Shown piece by piece: positions 56,449-64,000 of a stretch of DNA of 64,000 nucleotides (position 1 is its first letter; the number at the start of each line of letters is the position of its first letter). Under the pieces are notes generated by a model. That model did not search any database. It saw only the letters and a program-made list of their open reading frames with translations, and was not told the DNA's origin. The translations under genes were made by a program, and so were the position numbers. The stretch is from Coenobita brevimanus (Eukaryota > Arthropoda > Malacostraca > Decapoda > Coenobitidae): contig CM064715.1 of NCBI GenBank assembly GCA_032717465.1, positions 42,067,159 to 42,131,158 on the forward strand, written 5' to 3'.

Positions 56449-56582
56449 CCAGATGTCTGAATCCCTTATGGAGTGGCTACAAACAGATCACCTGCATGTC
56501 GCCCTGTTCCCCACCATTTCACTGCCATGCTCCCAGCTCACACCCCCCCCTCTCATAACCTCTCCACTCCATCCCTCCATAT
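56449..56582 (-). mobile_element. LINE B 3' end, inverted and short
   Basis: Matches 60124-60255 (GGCCAC..AGTCACC-like, then TCACTGCC(A/C)TGCTCCCA and CTCTCCACTCCATCCCTC). Abuts the LINE A tail. Confidence 0.75.
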
Positions 56583-56589
56583 AAAAGGA

Positions 56590-58075
56590 GAGGTGTTCCT
56601 CCCCTAACGCGGTTTGCTTTAACTCGATATTGCTCTAATGTGGCATGATTTTGCAGAAGGAGATAAACATTCTGACCTGAACACTGTTAGCGCAACGCGG
56701 TATTATGACCTGGGCGGGCAGTGACACGATGGATTTTACTGTGTGCTCTCCCCCTCTACCTCATCTCTGGCAATGTGTGTGTGCTCTTCTCCTCACATAG
56801 GGTGTTGGCGGGAGGTTGTGAAACACTCAGCACAGCAGTGCTTGCCCAGAAGCGAGAGCAGGAGTATATGTTCCCATCGTTCCGAGCTTGCACCTCCATC
56901 TTTTTTCTTATGCATTACTGTTTTCCCTGTTATTTTCCTAGAGTCGAGTTGTCATGCCTGGAAAGTACTGCTCAAGGGATAAGAGGGTCCATATCATTGC
57001 ATGGAGGCAGGATAATGTCCCCATCAACACAATTTGTGAACTTACTGGACGCACAAAGTCAACCGTCATGAAGATTCTTGCTGCAGCCACCTGATGTCAT
57101 ACCAGAGCACAAGCATGACGGTGGATAGAAGAGGAGGACTTCCAGAGGTACACATACACTTCTGAGGAGGGAAGTAATCAAGAATCCTCGACTGACAGCA
57201 GCAGAATTGAAGAGAACGCATATCCAGCTGTTACAAGATGTCTCAATTCGAACTATCCAACACCGCTTGCAGAAAGAGCTGGATTTGCCAAGTTGCACTG
57301 CAGCCAAGAAACCACTTCTCGCTGACCGCATGAAGAAGCAGCGCATTCAGTTTGCCAAGAAGGATGCACACTGGACATCAGATGAGTGGAGAAAAGTTAT
57401 GTTTTCCGATGAAAGCACATTTCAAGTGTTCCAGGTGCATTCTGCCAAGGTTTGTTACCCTGCCTCCCGTAGTCGATATGACCCTGCAAACACTGTGCCA
57501 ACTGTTTAGCACCCACAATCAGTAATAGTATGGGGGTGTTTTTTTAGGTGAAATGGGAAGGGGAGGCCTCTACCTTCTTCCTAAGAACTTGATGATGAAT
57601 GGTGGCTGGTACATTCAAGTTCTGAAAGATCATTTGTTAAACTTTTTTGCTATTCATGGGTGTGACTTTTTCATGCACAATTTAACTCCAAGTCACAAGT
57701 CAAGAAAGGTGACAAAATGGCTTCTTAATCGGATTGAGGTCCTCGACTGGCCCAGCAACAGTCTGGATCTAAATCCGATAGGAAACAGCTGGTCAAAGAT
57801 GAAGAAAATCATGGCAGGGAAGAAGACACCCAATCTGGACAACCTGAAGACTGAACTGACGATTGTTTGGTGCAAAGAAATGTCCTTAGATTACTTTAGA
57901 GATCTAAGTGATTCCATGCCAAAATGCATCCAACTTGCCCTAAAAAACAAGGGAAACATGATTTCATATTAATGAATGGCATTTTATGAACAAACATTGT
58001 ACTATACTATGATTTCTGTGTTTTTTAATACCTTGTGAGGGGAGGTCCTAAGTCAATTTGCGGTAGCTGTATATA
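56590..58075 (+). mobile_element. Tc1-like DNA transposon, decayed
   Basis: A transposase remnant with flanks 56590-56953 (CTAACGCGGTTTGCTTTAAC, perhaps part of another MITE) and 57973-58075. The true ends are not resolved; the right side carries GAGGGGAGGTCCTAAGTC. Confidence 0.6.
56954..57972 (+). pseudogene. Tc1-family transposase, inactive
   Basis: About 340 codons in three frames, the normal Tc1 length. ATG 56954 starts MPGKYCSRDKRVHIIAWRQ, an HTH with GRTKSTVMKIL; a stop follows at 57092. The second frame (from about 57175) reads NPRLTAAELKRTHIQL and VMFSDESTFQVF with the first catalytic Asp; stops at 57507 and 57546. The third frame has FFMHNLTPSHKSRK where QDNAPxH is usual and DLNPIGNSW where DLNPIENLW is usual: the second Asp and the final Glu are lost. 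The enzyme cannot be active. Confidence 0.88.
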
Positions 58076-58082
58076 TACTGTA

Positions 58083-58090
58083 CAGTATAT

Positions 58091-58148
<58 letters not shown>

Positions 58149-58150
58149 CA
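58083..58150. repeat. (TA)n microsatellite
   Basis: TA repeat with a TATATATGTATA interruption, then TACATACATACA. Confidence 0.95.
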
Positions 58151-58164
58151 TACATATACAATAC

Positions 58165-59195
58165 ATCTCCCTAGTACGTGCGTATATGGGTGGCAGAGGA
58201 CGTCGCGTACTAAGAATTCACGTACTGTGAATACATAAACTTATGGTAAAAATTACATATGGGCGGCACCCCTCTTCATGGGCAACCCTTGAGACGCCTT
58301 TCAGACCTAAGTATTGTACTATACAGGGAAACTATCTGAGACATATCATCTAAGATAAAGTAAACCAACAAGATTATGGCTTTACTAGGTAAATCAACAA
58401 GATTATGGCTTTACTAGGTAAATCAACAAGGATATGGCTTAACTAAACCAACAAGAATATGGTTGCTCACCTTTACCCAAGAGGACAACAGGTGTGATGG
58501 AGTTAAGAAGAGGATCCGAGGCAGGATGAGGCACCTAGCATGCATCTCCTGCATCACCCACCACACCACCCGACACACCACCTTCCTCACCACTTTTGAC
58601 ACTTTCACTACCTAATGCACTCACCTCGTTCATAAACCCTTCAAAGTCTATTTCTGACACCTCAGACATTGAATCAGCCTCTTAATCCTCCTCAGGATGT
58701 GGCTCTTCTGGTTTTGAAGGGAGTGATTCTTCACTTTGTTCAAGCCGAAGAAAATAGGTGATGAGTGTTTGCTTCCGTCTGTTTACTTGTGCTTGTCGGT
58801 GTAGTAGCGGAAGGTTCTGTCCAGTGAAGACATCACCTCCTCCACTCGCAACTGAGAGCGTTCGATGTCCTTGAATTCTTCCTTGAATTTATCAAGGACA
58901 CACAGTACCCTGCTTATCTCCATCATGGTCAAATCTTCACCCTCCATCACTGGTGTTGTTGCCTTTTCTGCTGCTATCTCCTGCTTAAGGTGGGTGGAGC
59001 GTAGGCAACCGTTATCGCATCTTGGGATGGCGATGTCGTGTACTTGGGGTAACCCCGGATTTGGGCCACTCTTCGCTGCCTGTCTCGCTTACAAGGAGTT
59101 CAGTTTGCGTACTAATAAAGAATACACTAAAATTAAAAAAAAAAAGGTCCTCGCGTACAAGGGGATCACGTACTCGGAACTCGTATATATACTGT
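58165..59195 (-). mobile_element. Tigger-like element with transposase C-terminal remnant
   Basis: The left part (GAATTCACGTACTGTGAATA, CTTATGGTAAAAATTACATA, TGGGCGGCACCCC) is homologous to the left part of the element at 10574. The right part CTCGCGTACAAGGGGATCAC mirrors the left CGTACTAAGAATTCACG. Minus-strand coding remnant inside. A 25-bp phrase (AATCAACAAG(A/G)ATATGGCTTTACTAGGTA) repeats near 58360-58440. Ends not exactly placed. Confidence 0.65.
58595..58960 (-). pseudogene. pogo/Tigger transposase C-terminal remnant
   Basis: Minus-strand text reads LTMMEISRVLCVLDKFKEEF, then NRRKQTLITYFLRLEQSEES (cf. the family's Q(S/T)xxxxFF ending), a stop, and SEIDFEGFMNEVSALGSE. No catalytic part. 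Recognised by C-terminal style only. Confidence 0.55.
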
Positions 59196-59204
59196 GGTGA
59201 TGTA

Positions 59205-59237
<33 letters not shown>
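59205..59237. repeat. (TA)n microsatellite
   Basis: TA repeat between two DNA elements. Confidence 0.95.
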
Positions 59238-59240
<3 letters not shown>

Positions 59241-59617
59241 GTCCCTCCCATTTAGCGATTAGTTAGTTTGGCGAAACCATTGCTAAATGCAAAGTGTATT
59301 TAAATGGGAAAATATAAATTAGTTTGCGCTCATCCTCGAAGTCATCCTTTTGACCCCCGATTTCCTACTTTAAGTGCTGAAAATGAAACACAGTGTATTT
59401 GCAATATATTATACAGATACAGTACTGTATGGTCTTACATCTACTCACCAGCAAAAAACACCAAATGCTCAGCACTGTGAGAGAAAAAAAAAAGCACCTA
59501 AGGTCGCCAGACGCTCACAACAATGATAACAATGGCAGTCTGGTGGCAGACGGGCAAGGCATTTCATGCCCCACATTGCTAAATGCGTAAGACAGTCACT
59601 AAATGCGAGGGATTGGT
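59238..59617. mobile_element. MITE with ATTTAGCGA/ATTTAGTGA ends (about 380 bp)
   Basis: Left GTGGTCCCTCCCATTTAGCG; right inverted GTACCAATCCCTCGCATTTA. The ends align with a two-base gap. CATTGCTAAATGC occurs near both ends. Non-coding. Confidence 0.6.
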
Positions 59618-59648
59618 ACCTTTTCTAACTTATCACTATATATATAGT

Positions 59649-60075
59649 CAGTGAAACCTTGTAATAACGGACTTCAGTGGACCAGAATTCGCTTCTATCA
59701 GACTCTAGGAGCTACCAGACTAAATTCTTATATATTGGAAAAAGTCTGATAAAGCCAGAAGCAGTCCGGACTGCCTGACGACTTCAGCCATGTTCACCAC
59801 AATAAGATAAATAAAAGACATGTTTGTCAGTGTACAATACAGTATTATTATATATATTATACCATTTGATTAATATAGTGAAGTTGTAACACAGTACAGT
59901 ACCACAACAGTAGTCAAAACAGTTTAAAAACTGTTCATGCAATCAGGACTAATGTCAGATATATCAGGAAAAGTCCAGATTAACATGGGGAAGTTTGGAT
60001 GTTGCCTTAATCGGAATTTCGCATTTTCTGGAATGGTTTGGGCCTCAATTAGTCCATTATAGTGAGGCCTTACTG
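59649..60075. mobile_element. 427-bp Tigger-like MITE, copy 4
   Basis: Starts CAGTGAAACCTTGTAATAAC, ends ATTATAGTGAGGCCTTACTG; same orientation and length as copy 1, with several substitutions. The flanking TA has mutated on both sides (GT and TG). Confidence 0.88.
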
Positions 60076-60104
60076 TGTGTATATATATATATATATCTGT
60101 CTAT

Positions 60105-60734
60105 CTACCTATCTTGCTATTGCCAGACGCCTTAATCCCTAATACAGGGTGGCCACAGACAAGTCACCTCCACGTCACCCTGTCCCCCGCCATTTCACTG
60201 CCCTGCTCCCAATTCACACCCCCCTCTCCCATATACCTCTCCACTCCATCCCTCGATCTCATCCTTGGCCTTCCCCTCCCTCTCTCCTCCTCCACCTCAC
60301 TCACATACACTCTCCTCATCATTCTCTCACTCTCCATCCTCTCCACATGGCCACACCACCTCAGTGTGTTTCTCCTAATGCTTCCTGTCACATTCATGTC
60401 CACACCACAACACTCCTTCACATTCTCATTTGTCAGTGTGTGTCTCCATGTGACTCAACAGGCTCCTCTCAAATAACTCATTTCCACTGCTCTCACTCTT
60501 GACTTGTGTCCCTCTATCAATGTCCAAGTTTCACTTCCATACATCAGAGTTGGTATCACAATACTGTCATGTAATAACTGTTTCACTTCCATGCTCACTT
60601 CCCTGTTTCTTATCACTGCCTTCAAGGAACCAGTAACCTCTCTTCCTTGTTGTACCCATTCAAGCACTTCACCCTCCAAACATCCATCCTTACTCGTCAC
60701 ACTACCCAAGTACTTAAATGTACTCACATAATCC

Positions 60735-60738
<4 letters not shown>
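60105..60738 (-). mobile_element. LINE B 3' fragment, minus
   Basis: Minus strand: FKYLGSVTSKDGCLEGEVLE, YGSETWTLIEGHKSRVRAVE, a frame break, then KECCGVDMNVTGSIRRNTLR and RWCGHVERMESERMMRRVYV, ending GGGATTAAGGCGTCTGGC and a GATAG(G)TAGATAG tail at 60100-60115. Confidence 0.9.
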
Positions 60739-60765
<27 letters not shown>

Positions 60766-61981
60766 TCGTTTTCGTTTTCGTTTTTAAAGGCTCCAACATG
60801 CTTGCATGTGTCGGCCTTGGACACCTAATGGCGGCTCTCCATGCTGCACGATCCATTGCAGCCTCCCTGTTCAGTCCCTTAACCCTAAGGTCAGACTTAA
60901 TGACCTCGTCCCATGTCTTTCTCGGTCTACCCCTCATAACCCCACCCCCAATATTAACACTTCTCACCTTCTTCACCCAATTATCATCCCCCATCCTCTC
61001 CACATGTCCAAACCACCTCAATCTACCACTCCTCATCACAACACCAATACACTCCAGTCCCATCCTACCTCTCAACTCTTCCATTGTAAACCCAGCCCCT
61101 CCAGGCCTTGGACACAGGGACGCACTGTACATCCACCTAATCATTGTCGTTTCTGTACGTCTGAGCCGGTGAATATCTTCCTCCTTCACTGCCCAGGTCT
61201 CACTGCCATACAGCATTACACTCCTAACACATGCTGCATACAAAGACCCCTTAGCACGTAGGGAGAGCCCTGTCAATGTCAGGAGAGGCAAGAGCTCCCT
61301 GAACTTCTTCCAACCACTTCTCACCCTAGCCACAGAGCTAGCTCCAGCCCCACCTCCAGCACACAACATGTCTCCCAAATAACAAAACTCTTCCACATAC
61401 TCAAGAGATTCACCAGCAAGTTCAATCCTTTCACATCTGACAATCTCCACCTGCTCACCCCAGCACGCCGTACACATAAAATCAGCATTATCTTGCAGTC
61501 TACCTCTGATACCACTACATCTCTTATGCACCCATTTATCACACACACCGCACAAGATGGAATTACTTCCCACGCCCTTGTGGCAAACTGCACGTGGCCA
61601 CTCTCCCTCGTCTTTGACAGTACCGCCACCAACCCTGGATATCATCACTTTTGTTTTATCCGCATTTACCCTTAAACCCTTTTGCCCCATACCATCTCTC
61701 CACTTCCTAAACCTTTCCTCCGCCTCCCTTTCATTCTCTGCAATCAACACCAAATCATCAGCATACAATAACTCCCACGGGAGTCCGTTTCTAAAGTCAC
61801 GTGAAAGGGCTTCAAGTACCATGATAAACAACGTGGGACTCAAGACTGATCCCTGATGCACACCAACATTCATGGAAAACTCATCACTCAAATCTCCATT
61901 CTCTCTCACCTGGGTGTGAGCACCCACATACATGGCCATAACCACCCTAACCAGCCACTCCTCCAAGCCAAGCTTTCTCAT
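60455..61981 (-). CDS. Chimeric open frame: LINE A RT C-terminal half fused to LINE B
   Basis: A 508-codon frame. Residues 1-400 are LINE A: VHQGSVLSPTLFIMVL (41-56), YADD at 73-76, a PHD-like finger with C133, C144, C147, H152, C155, C170, C173 (the first Cys is R130), YGSETWAVKEEDIHRL, RWFGHVERMGDDNW and RGRPRKTWDEVIKSDLRVKG. Then the tail and (TA)n read as [11 protein letters not shown] and run in frame into LINE B (FKYLGSVTSKDG onward) until a stop. The N-terminal RT half is one frame away (62657-61947). The fusion arises from two insertions meeting at a microsatellite and need not be expressed. Confidence 0.85.
60739..60765. repeat. (TA)n microsatellite joining two LINEs
   Basis: TA repeat forming the 3' tail of LINE A together with CGTTTTCGTTTTCGTTTTT next to it. 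Confidence 0.95.
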
Positions 61982-62657
61982 TCACCACCTCTCTAGGGAC
62001 TCTGTCAAAGGCCTTTTCCAAATCAACAAAAACAAAATAAAGATCCCTTCTCCTACCAATATATTTTTCCTGAAGCTGTCGAACAATGAATATGGCATCA
62101 GTGGTCCCGCTACCTGGCATAAACCCAAACTGCATCTCATCAATATTCACTCTTTCTCTAATCATACCTTCTAAAACTCTCTCCATTACCTTCATTATCT
62201 GATCTAAGAGCTTTATACCTGTATAATTTCCTCTTTCCAGGGCATCACCCTTTCCTTTATACACATTTACAATTACACTCTTCAGCCAATCATCTGGGAC
62301 AACACACTCATAAATAATCCTATTTATCAGGTCAGTGACTAAACTCACCCCTATATCGCCTGAGGCCTTCAACATTTCAGCAGTCAACCCAGACACACCT
62401 GCTGCCTTCCCCACCCTCATCCTGCCTATTGCCTCACTCACAGTAGCAGTATCAATCAAAGGCCAAGGGCCAGACACTGGATCTGCTGGCTCCAAACCTT
62501 CCCTGTCCCAGTCAAACTCCTCATTCAACAACCGATTATAATGCCCTCTCCATGCATCTTTAATATCCTCGCTGTTCACCACTACCTTTCCTTCATCATT
62601 CTTCACACACTGCTCACCTATGATATCCCGATTATCCCTCTTCACCTGACCTGCCAC
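61947..62657 (-). pseudogene. LINE A linker and RT N-terminal half
   Basis: Reads EDIKDAWRGHYNRLLNEEFD, GKAAGVSGLTAEMLKASG, SVIVNVYKGKGDALERGNYT, EMQFGFMPGSGTTDAIFIV and FVFVDLEKAFDRVPREVVNE with the first catalytic Asp. Frameshifts near 62680 and 61980 separate it from its neighbours; otherwise open. Confidence 0.9.
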
Positions 62658-62686
62658 TCTAAATATATTTTTCCTTTCCCCATGAT

Positions 62687-63283
62687 TTAGGTTATCAAGT
62701 ACCGGTAATTGTCTCTGTGACTCAGACTTGCCCTGTATACCTCTCTTCTAGCCCTACGCTTGGCAGCCAAATATTCCTCTTTGCTACCACCCTTCTTCCA
62801 TTCCCGGAAAAGCCTTCTTTTCTCCTTAATTGCAGCTTCTACACCCTCATCCCACCACCAAGTTACTTTATGTCTTGGTGGTCCTCGTGTCCAGCCGCAT
62901 GTTACATCAGTAACTCTCAAGAAATTGTTCTTGAGGGCTCTGTACTGTTCATTAACGCCTCTGTCTACAGCTCCCTGTTCAGCCACCACTCTCCTCAACT
63001 TGCTATAGAAGGCATCCCTTACTACTTGGTTTTCTAGCTTCCATATTTTCCTCCTAGGTACATAAGTCCTCTTTTTCATCACTTGTTCTTTAAGCACCAT
63101 ATCACAAATCAATAGTTTGTGCTGCTGCACACACTCCTCACTTCCTATAACTTTAACATCCCTCACTAACCTCGTATCGGCCTTCCTAACCAGAAAATAA
63201 TCTATCTGACTGCTATTTCCCCCAGACTCATATGTAATTAACCTACTGTCTCTTTTCCTAATATATGTGTTGCACACAATCAT
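62687..63283 (-). pseudogene. LINE A endonuclease C-terminus and linker
   Basis: Begins IVCNTYIRKRDSRLITYESG, then SSQIDYFLVRKADTRLVRDV and HKLLICDMVLK where the family has SDHxLV (the final catalytic His is kept in QHKLL). A basic linker follows (WWWDEGVEAAIKEKRRLFRE). The N-terminal catalytic residues lie in the missing 5' part. Confidence 0.85.
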
Positions 63284-63300
63284 GTCCCTTGCCTCCCCAA

Positions 63301-63351
63301 ACTCGAGTATATATATATATACTGTATATATATGTGTGTGTGTGTGTGTAA
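63301..63351. repeat. Mixed (TA)n and (TG)n microsatellite
   Basis: TATATATATACTGTATATATATG followed by TGTGTGTGTGTG at the truncated end of LINE A. Confidence 0.95.
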
Positions 63352-63557
63352 AACAAAATCCAGAAATCCAGTCTAACTTCTGTACGACACTTTTAAGTTA
63401 GCCGTAATTACTGATATATAATAAACTGTACTAATGACTCCATCCTTTATTAATCCACATGTTTCTCATTGCACCAGTTATAACAGATACTTAAGAATCA
63501 TGGGATTAGGCCATTTCCACATTAGAGTCTGACATCTGAAATTTTTTATGGAGGTAA

Positions 63558-63875
<318 letters not shown>

Positions 63876-63936
63876 TAGGAATTGCATTGTTTTTACTCTT
63901 TGAGCAGTTGGAATATCCATTGGATGAAATTGCATA

Positions 63937-64000
63937 CAGTAAGCCCTCCAATTTGGAGGGTTTATGTTTGGTGGAGTTGCAGTTGGTGGGAAAATTCAAA
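63937..64000. mobile_element. Left end of another Tigger-like MITE, cut by the window
   Basis: TA-CAGTAAGCCCTCCAATTTGG at 63935, with a CCCTCCAATTTGGAGGG palindrome. Right end outside. Confidence 0.6.

Larger units (their letters stand above)
60766..63300 (-). mobile_element. LINE A (RTE-like), 5' truncated minus copy
   Basis: Minus order: C-terminal part of endonuclease (63283-62687), linker and RT (62657-60800), 3' tail with repeated AACGAAAACG. The 5' end abuts a TA/TG microsatellite. Confidence 0.92.

Noticed and set aside
56954..57972. Tc1 transposase as an active gene
   Set aside because: Stops, two frame changes, and two of three catalytic residues replaced.

Overview
This is a eukaryotic window, most likely from an arthropod and probably a decapod crustacean. 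The grounds are spliced exons in long introns, many (TA)n and GATA-type microsatellites, a mix of RTE-like, CR1/jockey-like and Penelope retroelements, dense Tigger/pogo and piggyBac-like DNA elements, and CCTAA-like pentamers related to the arthropod telomere unit. Species cannot be fixed from sequence alone. The one recognisable host gene is GMP reductase (GMPR), + strand. Four internal coding exons lie at 34313-34432, 47494-47652, 53213-53311 and 63591-63779. All are phase 0 with AG/GT borders and together give 189 codons, including the active-site Cys exon. The first exon and the 3' exons were not found; introns here are about 13.1, 5.6 and 10.3 kb.

Almost everything else is mobile DNA, much of it nested. 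0-4.4 kb: a Ty3/Gypsy LTR element on the - strand (pol off the left edge, NC, protease, gag, primer-binding site, 148-bp LTR). 4.5-8.9 kb: a 5'-truncated Penelope-like element with a GIY-YIG endonuclease and a hammerhead-ribozyme-like motif, split by a structurally intact Tigger/pogo transposon (3111 bp, matching TIRs, TA duplication, 632-662 aa DDD transposase). 9-16.6 kb: MITEs, and a CAGTGGGCTC-ended element carrying a nearly full-length RTE-like LINE (called LINE B here). 16.7-18.2 kb: a piggyBac-like element and SINE-like pieces. 19-20.9 kb: a pyrimidine-rich simple-sequence block. 21-26 kb: two - strand LINEs (C and D), the second interrupted by another LINE 3' end. 28.8-32.8 kb: a + strand LINE C split by a second copy of the piggyBac-like element. 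35-44 kb (GMPR intron): a mariner fossil, a second Tigger-like element hosting a 427-bp-family MITE that itself hosts a 1.1-kb GTGAAA minisatellite, and more MITEs. 45-46.6 kb: a decayed LINE containing a Harbinger-type MITE containing a 5S-rRNA-derived SINE. 48-51.8 kb: LINE G split by another TTAA element. 53.5-63.3 kb: LINE fragments, a decayed Tc1 element, Tigger relatives and two LINE A copies with a PHD-like zinc finger inside the reverse transcriptase.

I see no bacterial-type operon, CRISPR array, tRNA gene or defence system. The most interesting material is the intact Tigger element with its cloud of non-autonomous relatives, the Penelope hammerhead motif, the zinc finger in LINE A, and nested insertions whose removal rejoins the host element's reading frame. 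LINE letters A-E and G are labels for this window only.
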